Of a DNA stretch of 54,495 bases, positions 22,428 through 31,300 are shown in pieces. Position numbers and translations under genes: made by a program. Position 1 is the stretch's first letter. The number at the start of each line of letters is the position of its first letter. Origin of the DNA: Candidatus Methylomirabilis tolerans (GTDB taxonomy: Bacteria > Methylomirabilota > Methylomirabilia > Methylomirabilales > Methylomirabilaceae); NCBI GenBank assembly GCA_019912425.1, contig JAIOIU010000018.1:1-54495 (forward strand). Reading direction: 5' to 3'. The notes below the pieces were generated by a model that worked only from the letters and a program-made list of their open reading frames with translations, ran no database searches and was not told the DNA's origin.

Positions 22428-23177
22428 TCACACCCAGAGGCCGCCGTGGACGTGGAGGACCGCTCCTGTCACATATCGCGCCTTCTCGGATACCAGGTAA
22501 CTTACCGCCTCGGCGACATCGTCGGGCGTGCCCAATCGACCGAGAGGGATCATCCGGGCCCAGGCCGCTTTGTCCTGAGCCCGATACCCGCCATAGGTCT
22601 CGGTCTCGATGAAACCGGGGTTCACGGCGTTGACCCTGATGCCCCACGGCGCTTCGGACCTGGCGAGCGATCTGGTCAGCATGATCACGCCGGACTTGGC
22701 GATGTAGTAGGCCGGGGCCTCAAAGACGCCGATCGGCGAGTGTTCGACATTGAGTGCCCCGATATTGATGATGCTGCCGACTCGCTGCTCTCGCATGACC
22801 CGCAGGGCCGCCCTGCTGCAATAGAAGACGCTACCCAGGTTACTGTCCAGGGTTCGTTGCCACTCGTCGTCGGTGGTGTCGTACAACGCCCGCGTAAGAA
22901 ACGGACCAACGTTGTTGACCAGGACGTCAAGGGAGCCAAGCTGGCTGACCGCCGTCTCGATGAGATGGGACGCGCCGGCGGAGACGGAGACATCCGCCTT
23001 CACGGCTACGGCCTTCACAGGCAGGCCATCGAAGTCCCGGAGGGCCGATTGGGCCGTCTCGTCGTCGGCGTGATAGTTCAGGACGACATCGCACCCATCC
23101 TGGGCAAGGTGGCAGGCAATCGCCTTGCCGATCCCTTTGGTGCCGCCGGTAATCACCGCAACTCGTCGTGACTGCAT
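22428..23177 (-). CDS. short-chain dehydrogenase/reductase beside H4MPT-synthesis genes
   Basis: The 249-residue SDR has the dinucleotide loop TGGTKGIGKAIA, LVNNVGPF in place of NNAG, the YxxxK pair in APAYYIAKSG and the PGFIETETYGG turn. The usual catalytic Ser strand reads IINIGALNVE, so a glycine stands where serine, or Asp in pteridine reductases, is expected, and the loop to the tyrosine is a few residues longer. FabG-like activity is the default name. Given the neighbours, a dihydropterin or dihydromethanopterin reductase is an attractive guess only. The ATG has AGGGA ten bases upstream. Confidence 0.8.
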   Translation of the reverse strand: MQSRRVAVITGGTKGIGKAIACHLAQDGCDVVLNYHADDETAQSALRDFDGLPVKAVAVKADVSVSAGASHLIETAVSQLGSLDVLVNNVGPFLTRALYDTTDDEWQRTLDSNLGSVFYCSRAALRVMREQRVGSIINIGALNVEHSPIGVFEAPAYYIAKSGVIMLTRSLARSEAPWGIRVNAVNPGFIETETYGGYRAQDKAAWARMIPLGRLGTPDDVAEAVSYLVSEKARYVTGAVLHVHGGLWV

Positions 23178-23226
23178 TCACTTAATCCCTTTGGCAGGAA
23201 AAGCAATTAGCTGTCAACTTCGGACA

Positions 23227-23370
23227 ACCCCCCCTCGCCCCCCTTTCAATAAAGGGGGGGTGTTGCTGACATGCCTTCTTGCCTCCCCCTTTCGAAAAAA
23301 TTGGGGTGCTTAACAGTTTCCTCATCTCCCCCTTTCGTAAAGGGGGAGGTTACGTATGCCGTGGTGCGAT
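23227..23370. repeat. composite palindromic repeat with TATGCCGTGGTGCG tail
   Basis: CCCCCCTTTCAATAAAGGGG at about 23239-23258, a second arm pair near 23285-23306, and a third, CTCCCCCTTTCGTAAAGGGG, at about 23327-23345. The tail GTATGCCGTGGTGCG at 23354-23368 follows. No supported gene lies between 23178 and 23533. Confidence 0.7.
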
Positions 23371-23488
23371 CGCGACATCCGTCCCCTGCCCCTTCGGAAC
23401 CGTATCTTATGCCCGCCTCGGTGAAACTTCAAGATGAATCCGCCCTTGCGCGTGCGGATAGTGCCATGACCTGCGCCACCAGAATTAC

Positions 23489-23516
23489 TTGACTAATTTC
23501 GGGTGGGATGTAGAAT
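23489..23516 (+). promoter_or_regulatory. promoter of tRNA-Val
   Basis: TTGACT at 23489-23494, a 16-bp spacer and TAGAAT at 23511-23516. The mature tRNA starts 18 bp after the -10 box, as expected for a short leader. Confidence 0.6.
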
Positions 23517-23533
23517 AAGCTACCCGACAGATT

Positions 23534-23609
23534 GGGCGGTTAGCTCAGTCGGGAGAGCGCCGCCTTCACACGGCGGAGGTCACTGGTTCGATCCCAGTAC
23601 CGCCCACCA
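23534..23609 (+). tRNA. tRNA-Val (anticodon CAC)
   Basis: Acceptor GGGCGGT pairs with ACCGCCC, the D-stem is GCTC/GAGC, and the anticodon stem is CCGCC/GGCGG with loop TTCACAC. The T-arm has CTGG/CCAG with TTCGATC. The discriminator is A and CCA is encoded. Anticodon CAC reads GTG valine codons. Confidence 0.95.
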
Positions 23610-23785
23610 TATAACGCTCATCTGATCAGCCTCGAAGTTATTTCTGGATTTCATTTGTGCACGCCATGAGTCGAAGTACCCCTCGCAAGCAGCTTGGTCG
23701 TTTCTGGTATTTTAAGGAGAATACGGAAAGCGGTTGCCGAGTATTTTTCTACGCCTTGTAGAATTGAAGCAGGAGGCACGGACCG

Positions 23786-24127
23786 ATGGAGCCGCGTCCT
23801 GATCATACGACAACCAAGGACAGGATCGAGGAGATGATCCGGAGGATCGCGGAGAGATTCCAGCCTGAACGGATCATCCTGTTCGGTTCCCATGCGCGCG
23901 GGACTGCCGGGCCGGACAGCGATGTAGACTTACTGGTGGTCATGGAGGTTTCTGGCGGTAAGCGACAGCAGGCTGTAGAAATTGACCTGGCGCTTGCCGA
24001 CGTCGGACTGCCTAAGGATGTAATTGTCGTTACTCCGGAGGACGTGGCAAGGTACCGAGAACTCGTGGGAACGATCATCCGGCCTGCCCTACTCGAAGGG
24101 AAGGTTGTGTATGAGCGGGCAGCCTGA
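23786..24127 (+). CDS. minimal nucleotidyltransferase (MNT-domain, MntA-like)
   Basis: A 113-residue single-domain nucleotidyltransferase with the hallmark GSHARGTAGPDSDVDLLVV, that is G-S-x-A-x-G followed by the D-x-D metal pair. MNT proteins of this size are commonly the antidote partner of a HEPN protein. In the characterised MntA-HepT pair the antidote modifies the toxin with AMP. ATG 23786 follows AGGAGG by nine bases. Its 3' end overlaps the HEPN gene by 17 bp, a normal arrangement for such pairs. No transposon or phage gene is next to it. Confidence 0.85.
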   Translation: MEPRPDHTTTKDRIEEMIRRIAERFQPERIILFGSHARGTAGPDSDVDLLVVMEVSGGKRQQAVEIDLALADVGLPKDVIVVTPEDVARYRELVGTIIRPALLEGKVVYERAA

Positions 24128-24527
24128 GATCTTGCACCTAGTCCGGCAACGGATCGAGAGAGCTGAGGAGGATCTTACCAATGCGGAACATACACTCACG
24201 CTGCACGAGCATTGCCCGCTGACCACAGTCTGTTTTCATGCGCAGCAGTGCGCGGAGAAGTACCTCAAGGCCCTTCTGACATTTCATACGGTGCCATTTC
24301 CGAAAACCCACGACTTAGCGGAGTTGCTGCGTCTTGTGCCAGAAACAGGATCTCTGACTATTCCGCTGAAGGAGATCGTCGTGATCAACCGCTATGCTAT
24401 TGAAGCACGCTACCCTGGTGACTGGGAGCCGATCACGCGTACCGAAGCAGAGCGTGCGGTGGCCATCGCCAGAACGGTTCGCTCTGCCGTCAGGTCCGCG
24501 CTTCCGAAGGAGACCACGCGAGGATAA
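24111..24527 (+). CDS. HEPN-domain protein paired with the MNT protein
   Basis: A 138-residue helical HEPN protein with the FHAQQCAEKYLKALL core helix, the TFHTVPFPKTHDL loop and NRYAIEARYPGDW. HEPN toxins of the HepT type carry an R-x(4-6)-H ribonuclease motif. None is seen here, where the place is taken by RYAIEARYP, so a ribonuclease toxin role is doubtful. The protein may instead be a binding partner of the MNT domain. ATG 24111 lies inside the end of the upstream gene. The bio operon starts 32 bp after its stop and could share its transcript. Confidence 0.8.
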   Translation: MSGQPEILHLVRQRIERAEEDLTNAEHTLTLHEHCPLTTVCFHAQQCAEKYLKALLTFHTVPFPKTHDLAELLRLVPETGSLTIPLKEIVVINRYAIEARYPGDWEPITRTEAERAVAIARTVRSAVRSALPKETTRG

Positions 24528-24559
24528 AGCCGGAGTGCCGGCGTGGAGGTATCGAAGCT

Positions 24560-25621
24560 GTGCAGTCAGACGGTATGATGGAACGGGTGCGGCGGATCGG
24601 CGAGCGGGTGCTCGCCGGAGGGACGCCGACGTTCGAGGAGGCCGTCGAACTCTTCGAACGGTCCGATTATGACGTCTATGAGTTGTTTCAGACGGCGAAT
24701 CGTCTCCGGCTGAATCGATTCGGCAACCGGATCCATCTGTGCGGCATCGTCAACGCGAAGAGCGGCGGCTGCCCTGAGGACTGTAGCTTCTGCAGCCAGT
24801 CGGCGCGCCAAGCCACCGATGTGACCAGGTACGACGTCATCGCTTCCGATGAGATGGTGATGGCTGCAAGGCAGGTGCGGGCGTACGGTGCCGTTGCGCT
24901 TGGAGTCGTGACCGCGGGGCGCGGCTATACTGCCGGGTCCGAAGATTTTCACCGGCTTGTCGAGGGGATTCGGGCCATTGCGCAGGACGGTCTGGTCGAG
25001 GGGCATGCCTCGCTCGGCATTATGGGCGGCGAGGAGTTCCGACAGCTCAAGGCGGCCGGCCTCACGACGTTCAACCACAATCTGGAAACCGGCCGCTCCT
25101 ACTTTCCGAACATCTGCACGACCCACACCTATGACGAGCGGGTTGCGACCATTAAGGCGGCCAAGGCCGCAGGGATCAGGGCGTGCAGTGGAGGGGTCTT
25201 CGGGATGGGGGAGGAGCCTTGGCATCGCGCCGAGCTGGCTTTTGCCCTGAAAGAGCTGGACGTCGACGAGGTCCCCCTGAACTTCCTGATCGCTGTCGAT
25301 GGGACCAGCCTGGCGAATATCGTCCCGCTCTCACCGCGCGAGATCTTGAAGGTCATTGCCCTCTTTCGCTGGATCCTCCCGACCAAGAATATCTTCATCT
25401 GCGCCGGCAGAGCGCTGCTGGGCGAATTGCACCCGATGATCTTTTTTGCCGGCGCAAGCGGGGTCATGGTGGGCGACTTCCTGACCACCAGGAACCGAAG
25501 CGTAAGCGACGACCTCAAGATGTTTCATGATCTGGGGCTTGATTGTGGCGAATCGTTGCTCGCTTCGGAACGCCACGCCCCCACCGCTTCGACAGGCCTC
25601 ACCACAGGCGCTGCGCTCTGA
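24560..25621 (+). CDS. bioB: biotin synthase
   Basis: BioB is a radical SAM enzyme that inserts sulfur into dethiobiotin. The 353-residue protein has Cys71, Cys75 and Cys78 in GGCPEDCSFCSQ for the radical cluster. The conserved barrel segments HASLGIMGGEEFRQLKAAG, FNHNLETGRSYFPNI and CSGGVFGMGE follow, with NFLIAVDGTSLAN towards the end. The GTG at 24560 has GGAGG ten bases upstream, and an ATG at 24575 is the alternative. The C-terminus (about 20 residues after GLDCGE) is low in conservation. bioA starts eight bases after the stop. Confidence 0.95.
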   Translation: MQSDGMMERVRRIGERVLAGGTPTFEEAVELFERSDYDVYELFQTANRLRLNRFGNRIHLCGIVNAKSGGCPEDCSFCSQSARQATDVTRYDVIASDEMVMAARQVRAYGAVALGVVTAGRGYTAGSEDFHRLVEGIRAIAQDGLVEGHASLGIMGGEEFRQLKAAGLTTFNHNLETGRSYFPNICTTHTYDERVATIKAAKAAGIRACSGGVFGMGEEPWHRAELAFALKELDVDEVPLNFLIAVDGTSLANIVPLSPREILKVIALFRWILPTKNIFICAGRALLGELHPMIFFAGASGVMVGDFLTTRNRSVSDDLKMFHDLGLDCGESLLASERHAPTASTGLTTGAAL

Positions 25622-25629
25622 CCCTCGCC

Positions 25630-26979
25630 ATGGCCTCACGCAGCCATCGGCTCCGGCAGGATGACAAACGCTACGTCTGGCACCCGTTCACCCAGATGCA
25701 GGACTGGCTGCAGGAGCGCCACCCGATCATCGAACGGGGCGAGGGGAGTACCCTCATCGACGTGGATGGGCGTTCCTACCTGGACGGCGTCTCCTCGCTG
25801 TGGGTGACGGTCCATGGCCACCGCAACGCAGTCATCGATCGGGCCATCCGTACCCAACTCGGAAAGATCGCGCACACCACCTTTCTGGGGCTTTCGCACC
25901 CGCTCGCCATTGACCTGGCCAGGGCGCTTGTCCTGGTCGCCCCGAAAGGGCTCACCAAGGTGTTTTACTCTGACAACGGCTCGACTGCCGTCGAGATCGC
26001 GCTCAAGATGGCGTTTCAGTACTGGCAGCAGCGAGGCGGAACGTTTCGCCGTAAGAGGCGGTTCATCGCCCTGGAAGAGGCATATCACGGCGACACCCTG
26101 GGCGCGGTCAGCGTAGGCGGGATCGATCTGTTCCATCAGCTTTACCGGCCGCTCCTCTTCCCGATCCGGCGGATTCCGTCGCCGTATCGGGCGCCATGGG
26201 ACCGCCGCCGCCGGCGGCTCGACCCGCTTGTGCGGCTGGAGTCGATCCTGGCGCGCGATCATGATCGGGTGGCGGGTCTGGTGATGGAGCCTTTGATGCA
26301 GGGTGCAGCCGGGATGCTCCCCTCGCCGCCGGGCTTTCTCAATGCCGTGCGATCGCTCTGCTCGCAGTACAATGTCCTCCTGATCGTGGACGAAGTCGCC
26401 ACCGGTTTCGGCCGGACCGGGACGATGTTTGCCTGCGAGCAGGAGGGGGTCACGCCGGACCTGCTTTGCCTCGCGAAGGGGCTGACCGGCGGCTACTTGC
26501 CGCTGGCCGCAACGCTCACAACGCAGCAGATCTTCGACGGCTTCTGCGCCCCCCATGAGGACAAAAAAGCCTTCTTTCATGGGCATAGCTACACCGCCAA
26601 TCCGCTGGCCTGCGCCGCGGCTCTCGCGAACCTCCAGTGTTTTCAGCGGGACCAGACCCTCAAGCGGTTACAGCCCAAGATCGCGTTGCTCCGTCGGGAA
26701 CTCGAATCGCTGCGATCGCTGCCGCATGTGGGCGACATCCGACAGGTGGGGTTTATGGTGGGGATCGAGCTGATGCACGATCCGGCCCAGGGAACGCCAT
26801 ACCCCTATAAGGCGAAGATCGGAATTCGGACGATCCTCGAGGCCCGGCGGCGAGGGCTGATTATCAGACCGCTGGGCAACGTCATCGTGCTGATGCCGCC
26901 CCTGTCGATCTCTCAAAGAGACATCGTCAGGATGGTTCGCATTGTCGGTGACTCCATCAGGGCCGCAACGGAGAGATGA
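25630..26979 (+). CDS. bioA: adenosylmethionine-8-amino-7-oxononanoate aminotransferase
   Basis: BioA transfers the amino group of S-adenosylmethionine to KAPA to give DAPA. The 449-residue fold-type I PLP enzyme begins WHPFTQMQDW, typical of BioA. It has SDNGSTAVEIALKMA, LEEAYHGDTLGAVSVGG, LIVDEVATGFGRTG and Schiff-base Lys283 in LCLAKGLTGGYLP, and ends with the family GIRTILEARRRGLIIRPLGN. The longer frame starts inside bioB, and ATG 25630 follows the bioB stop closely. The stop overlaps the bioD start by four bases. Confidence 0.94.
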   Translation: MASRSHRLRQDDKRYVWHPFTQMQDWLQERHPIIERGEGSTLIDVDGRSYLDGVSSLWVTVHGHRNAVIDRAIRTQLGKIAHTTFLGLSHPLAIDLARALVLVAPKGLTKVFYSDNGSTAVEIALKMAFQYWQQRGGTFRRKRRFIALEEAYHGDTLGAVSVGGIDLFHQLYRPLLFPIRRIPSPYRAPWDRRRRRLDPLVRLESILARDHDRVAGLVMEPLMQGAAGMLPSPPGFLNAVRSLCSQYNVLLIVDEVATGFGRTGTMFACEQEGVTPDLLCLAKGLTGGYLPLAATLTTQQIFDGFCAPHEDKKAFFHGHSYTANPLACAAALANLQCFQRDQTLKRLQPKIALLRRELESLRSLPHVGDIRQVGFMVGIELMHDPAQGTPYPYKAKIGIRTILEARRRGLIIRPLGNVIVLMPPLSISQRDIVRMVRIVGDSIRAATER

Positions 26980-27710
26980 AAGGCGCGATGGGCAAGGGTC
27001 TTTTTGTGACCGGGACGGATACGGGCGTTGGGAAGACGCTGATCACGGCCGGGCTTGCGCATGCTTTGCAGGCCAGAGGGATCGATGCCGGGGTGATGAA
27101 GCCGGTCGAGACCGGCTGCCCTACCCGGAATGGGCGCCTGCGGCCACCGGATGCTCTCGCGCTGCGTGAGGCGGCAGGATTGCGGGACGCCCTTGACCTG
27201 ATCAATCCGTATCGCTTCCGCGAGCCGTTGGCCCCTATGGTTGCGGCTGAACAGTCACGACGATCCATCGATGTCGAGCGTGTACTGACATGCTTTGATC
27301 GTCTCGCCGATCGGCATACGGTGATGCTGGTGGAGGGGGCCGGCGGCCTGTTGGTGCCCATCACCGAAAAGGTGTCGTTCCTCGATCTGGCAATCCGGTT
27401 GCAACTTCCTCTACTCGTTGTAATTGGGTCCAGGCTTGGTGCGCTGAACCATGCCAGATTGACCGTTGACGCCGCGCTTCATGCCCGCGTCCCGGTAGCA
27501 GGGGCAATCCTGAGCTGCCCCAGCGACGAGCGCTCGGCCGCTCGGACGGCAAATCTTTCGGCTCTCCGCCGCCTCTTGCCGATTCCGGTCCTTGGAGAGA
27601 TCCCGCATCTGTCCGGCCCCAGCGGACACGCGCTGTGGCGAAGTCGTGTCCTGCAGCGCATCCTGACGTCATATCTCGAAGATCCGTTCGCGGAACTGAT
27701 GAGGAGGTGA
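26976..27710 (+). CDS. bioD: dethiobiotin synthetase
   Basis: BioD closes the ureido ring of dethiobiotin using CO2 and ATP. The 244-residue protein has the P-loop GTDTGVGKTLITAGLA, the MKPVETGC strand, and LVEGAGGLLVPI. It is a complete single domain. ATG 26976 overlaps the bioA stop, and a second ATG at 26988 is also possible. With bioB and bioA it forms a three-gene operon, but bioF and the pimeloyl genes (bioC/bioH) are not in the window. rlpA follows after four bases. Confidence 0.93.
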   Translation: MKGAMGKGLFVTGTDTGVGKTLITAGLAHALQARGIDAGVMKPVETGCPTRNGRLRPPDALALREAAGLRDALDLINPYRFREPLAPMVAAEQSRRSIDVERVLTCFDRLADRHTVMLVEGAGGLLVPITEKVSFLDLAIRLQLPLLVVIGSRLGALNHARLTVDAALHARVPVAGAILSCPSDERSAARTANLSALRRLLPIPVLGEIPHLSGPSGHALWRSRVLQRILTSYLEDPFAELMRR

Positions 27711-27714
27711 ACCG

Positions 27715-28374
27715 GTGCTGATCATACGACGACCCGCGATACTTACGTTCCCGCTGCTCTGCCTCGTATTCCTGACGTCGTGTGCGCTGTTCGGCCAAGG
27801 GCCGCGCGCCTGGGAGGATCCGTCCGGCGAGAAGGGGCTGGCGTCGTGGTATGGTCATCCGTACCATGGTCGCCGCACCAGCAATGGCGAGGTCTACGAT
27901 ATGTATCAACTGACGGCGGCCCACCGCGAGATCCCGCTTGGAAGCTGGGTGGAGGTGACCAATCTCAATAATGGCCGGTCCCTTACGGTCAGGATCAACG
28001 ATCGGGGACCGTTCGTGGATGGGCGGGTTATCGACCTGTCGTATGCCTCCGGTACGCTGCTCGGTGTAATAGGACCCGGGGTGGTGCCGGTCAGAGTTCG
28101 CCTTACCCAGGCGCCACAAGGTAGCGTGAGCCCTGGCCGGTATTCGATACAGGTCGGCTCATTTGCCGCAGAGGCGAATGCACTCGCGCTGAAAGCAGAG
28201 CTGGAGCAGAAGGCTGCTGGCGTTCACCTCGTGAAAGCTCTGGTTGGTGAAGAGGTGTATTATCGAATCCGGGTCGGACAGTTTACTTCACGCGCCGAGG
28301 CCAAGACCGCAGCGGAACGACTGGCCTCCCTGGGCTATCGAGTCCTGATCATGGGTCCTGAAGACCGCTCCTGA
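27715..28374 (+). CDS. rlpA: RlpA-like septal lytic transglycosylase lipoprotein with SPOR domain
   Basis: RlpA cleaves peptidoglycan strands lacking stem peptides. The 219-residue protein starts at GTG 27715 after a strong AGGAGGTGA. It has a lipobox LTSC with Cys23 as lipid anchor, a double-psi beta-barrel with GLASWYGHPYHGRRTSNGE and VRINDRGPFVDGRVIDLS, and a C-terminal SPOR domain (YSIQVGSFAAEANA to YRVLIMG) that binds denuded glycan at the septum. It is translationally close to bioD but has an unrelated function. Confidence 0.92.
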   Translation: MLIIRRPAILTFPLLCLVFLTSCALFGQGPRAWEDPSGEKGLASWYGHPYHGRRTSNGEVYDMYQLTAAHREIPLGSWVEVTNLNNGRSLTVRINDRGPFVDGRVIDLSYASGTLLGVIGPGVVPVRVRLTQAPQGSVSPGRYSIQVGSFAAEANALALKAELEQKAAGVHLVKALVGEEVYYRIRVGQFTSRAEAKTAAERLASLGYRVLIMGPEDRS

Positions 28375-28420
28375 GGCGCTCCGGAGACTCAATCGACACA
28401 ATAGACTCGACAGACGCGTG

Positions 28421-28452
28421 CCCCCCTTTAGCAAAGGGGGATACGGGGGGAT
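28421..28452. repeat. CCCCCCTTTA/GCAAAGGGGG palindrome
   Basis: CCCCCCTTTAGCAAAGGGGG at 28421-28440 with a GGGGGG echo after it. ACGC-words (GACTCGACAGACGCG) lie directly before. It separates rlpA from the next gene. Confidence 0.65.
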
Positions 28453-28491
28453 TTCAGTCGTGGGCGATTTTCTGAACAATCCGAGGGAGTC

Positions 28492-29210
28492 ATGGCGAAT
28501 CAGACGGTCCTCGTCGTAGATGATAACGCGCAGAACGTTGAGTTGCTGACGGCCCTGATGCAGGTCGAGGGGTATGAGGTTGTGGTGGCCGCTAACGGCC
28601 TGGAGGCCATGGCTCAGGTGGCCGCCTTCACTCCCGACCTGATCCTCCTGGACATCATGATGCCGAAGCTGGATGGCTATGGGGTCTGCCGCCGCCTGAA
28701 ACAGGAGGCGTCGACCCGCCTGGTGCCAATCGTCTTGCTCACCGCTCCAGGGGTGGAAGAAGCCAGAATCCAAGGGATCGAGGCGGAATCCTGCACGACT
28801 TGGGGAAGATCGGGATCCCGGATGCGATCCTCCTGAAACCAGGGAGCCTCAACAAGGCGGAGTGGGTGATTATGCGCGAGCGCCCGGTGATCAGCGAGCG
28901 GATCTGCCTGTCGCGACGATCGTTACGGCGAGTTCTACCGATTATCCGCTATCACCACGAGCGGTGGGATGGGAGCGGTTGCCCTGACGGCCTCGCGGGG
29001 GAGGCGATCCCGCTCACCGCGAGGATTCTACGGATCATCGACATCTTCGATGCGCTGAGGACCGCACGACCATACAAGCCTGCACTGTCGCTACAAACCG
29101 CGTGCGCCGTCCTGCGGGATGAGGTGGTGTGCGGCTGGCGTGATCCCGCCGTGGTGGAGCCGGGTGAGCTGCCGGAGGTCCCGGAGCCTGCCAGTGGAAC
29201 AGCGGCATGA
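28492..29210 (+). pseudogene. broken response regulator / HD-GYP phosphodiesterase
   Basis: The first 100 codons (28492-28790) give a good receiver domain: VLVVDDNAQN, phospho-acceptor Asp54 in ILLDIMMP, and VPIVLLTA. The frame then runs into nonsense and stops at 28836. In another frame, from about 28792, the second half of an HD-GYP domain follows: [40 protein letters not shown]. The end of the receiver, the linker and the first HD-GYP helices are missing, so a deletion plus a frameshift has joined the ends. HDLGK and HHERWDGSG are kept, but a c-di-GMP phosphodiesterase is not expected from this. The sensor kinase overlaps its stop by four bases. Confidence 0.8.
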
Positions 29211-31300
29211 GGCGGATTCGGGACTGGAGTATCCGTGCGCGCTTTGTCCTGGCGTTCGGTGGGATTCTGATCCTCTTTGTCGCTTTTACGAGCATTGGTC
29301 TGATCGCATCCCGCGCCATCCGCCAGGGTCTGTCAACTATCCATGAAGAGACAGTGCTCGATTTGGAACACGCGGTGAATCTGAAGCTTTCAAGGGATCA
29401 GCTTATGCTGGCGATGAAAAACTACATGGTTGCCGGAGGTCTCAAAGAGCGGATGCAGGTCGAGCGATACGCGGCCCATTTTGAAGCGGCATTCAGATCA
29501 CTAGCCGCTACGCCATCTCAGGGCGCAGAGGAGCGACAGGCGATCGAGGCGCTGAGGGGCACAGCTTCTCGTATTGAGGCGCGCAGCCAGGAAGTGCTGG
29601 CTGCGCCAGACCCTCTGACACATCGCGATACGCGTGCGATGATAGAGGGGCTGATTCGCATGAGTGATCATGCAGAGCCTCTGCTGCAGCGGCTCCAGGA
29701 AATCCATCTGAGTAAAATCAAAACACTGGCGCAACGCGCGTCCGGCCTGAGCCGCCAGGCTGAGACGACGACCCTTGCCGCTGTTCTTCTGGGCGCAGTC
29801 GGAGCTGTTGCCTTGAGTTCTCTATTCTCCGGCTGGTTAAGCCGTCCCATCCGAGCCATCGCACAAGGGAGTCGTCGTCTGGCCGAGGGGAATCTCTCCC
29901 AGCGGGTCGATGTGAATACCGGCGGTGAGCTGGGGGAGGCGGCTGTCGCCTTCAACGCAATGGCCGAGCGGCTGGAGACCTCAACCATTGAGAAAAAGAC
30001 ACTCTACGACGCTGCTGCCCAGAGGGCTGAGCGAATCGCGGCGATTAATCGGCTTATTACGGTGATCAGCTCATCGCTCGATCTTGACGCGGTCTACAAC
30101 GCCTTTGCCGAGGAGTTGAAGCCGTTCCTGCCATTCACCCGGATGGGGATTATTGTCCCTGAGACCCCAGGAAAGCGGCTCAGGGTCTTGCAGCTTGCGG
30201 CCGATCAACCCGGCACGGCCAAAGTTGGAAAGGTGTGGTCGAGTCAGAAAGGCACCGGCATCGAGTGGGTCATGACGCACCGGCAACCCCATATCGAATC
30301 GGACCTGGCCGAGACGCGGCTGTTCGTCGAAGATGAGATCGTTCTGAGCGAAGGGATGCGCTCTACCGCCCGTCTCCCGTTGATCGTGAAGGGGGAGGTC
30401 GTTGGCGCCTTCTTTCTGGACGATGTCGTGCCTGGTCGTTATACTGAGGGCGATCTCGACCTTCTCGTTCCCCTCGGGGAGCAGTTAGCCATCGCTATCG
30501 AGAACGCCCGGCTCCATGATGAGTTGGAGCGGAAGGTGGAGGAACGAACCATGGCGCTCCAGCAAACGCAGGCCCAGCTCATCCAGTCGGGGAAGCTGGC
30601 CGCCGTGGGGACCCTGGCTGCCGGGGTAGCGCACGAACTGAACCAGCCCCTGATGGTCATTCGGGGCTATGCCCAGGAGCTGCTGGCCGACGAGCGGGTA
30701 GCCTGCGAGGAGATCCGTGAGGACCTGCGGCGGATCGAGGCGCAGACCACCCGAATGGCGGCCATCATTAACCACCTCCGTGACTTCTCTCGCCAGTCCA
30801 GGGGGAAGCGAGAGGTTACGGACTTGAACCGGGTGGTAACGGATGCGCTCACCTTTCTTGCCCAGCAGCTCAAGACCAAAAATATCGCCGTAGTCCAGGA
30901 GCTACTCCCTGCACTTCCACCGGTCTGGGCCGATCCGATGCAGATCGAGCAGGTGTTCTTGAACCTGGTCACGAACGCGCGTGACGCCATGGAAGAGGAT
31001 GGGGCGGGGACCATCACCATCCGCACCGAACTGGCTGCCGGCGGCCGGGTGGGGCTTAGTGTCACCGACACCGGCCCCGGCATCCCCTCGGATCTGCAGA
31101 CGCGGATCTTTGATCCCTTTTTTACGACGAAAGAGGTCGGCAAGGGAACGGGTCTCGGCCTGAGCATCTGCCATGGGATTGTTGAGGAGCATGGGGGAGC
31201 GCTTACGATGGAGAGCCCGACGAGTGATGGAAGGGGCGCCCGATTCTCGATTGCCTTGCCATGCTCCCTCCGGGATGATAATCAGGGTGACCGGGTATGA
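29207..31300 (+). CDS. membrane sensor histidine kinase (HAMP, GAF, HisKA, HATPase)
   Basis: The 697-residue kinase has TM1 at about residues 12-35, a helical periplasmic sensor domain, and TM2 near 190 ([18 protein letters not shown]). HAMP ([19 protein letters not shown]) follows, then a GAF domain at about 285-440. The phospho-acceptor is His476 in [11 protein letters not shown]. The ATPase motifs are [17 protein letters not shown] and [18 protein letters not shown]. It is of the NtrB/ZraS-like group by its HisKA. The ATG overlaps the upstream broken gene, and the stop overlaps the response regulator, so kinase and regulator are a coupled pair. Confidence 0.93.
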   Translation: MRRIRDWSIRARFVLAFGGILILFVAFTSIGLIASRAIRQGLSTIHEETVLDLEHAVNLKLSRDQLMLAMKNYMVAGGLKERMQVERYAAHFEAAFRSLAATPSQGAEERQAIEALRGTASRIEARSQEVLAAPDPLTHRDTRAMIEGLIRMSDHAEPLLQRLQEIHLSKIKTLAQRASGLSRQAETTTLAAVLLGAVGAVALSSLFSGWLSRPIRAIAQGSRRLAEGNLSQRVDVNTGGELGEAAVAFNAMAERLETSTIEKKTLYDAAAQRAERIAAINRLITVISSSLDLDAVYNAFAEELKPFLPFTRMGIIVPETPGKRLRVLQLAADQPGTAKVGKVWSSQKGTGIEWVMTHRQPHIESDLAETRLFVEDEIVLSEGMRSTARLPLIVKGEVVGAFFLDDVVPGRYTEGDLDLLVPLGEQLAIAIENARLHDELERKVEERTMALQQTQAQLIQSGKLAAVGTLAAGVAHELNQPLMVIRGYAQELLADERVACEEIREDLRRIEAQTTRMAAIINHLRDFSRQSRGKREVTDLNRVVTDALTFLAQQLKTKNIAVVQELLPALPPVWADPMQIEQVFLNLVTNARDAMEEDGAGTITIRTELAAGGRVGLSVTDTGPGIPSDLQTRIFDPFFTTKEVGKGTGLGLSICHGIVEEHGGALTMESPTSDGRGARFSIALPCSLRDDNQGDRV

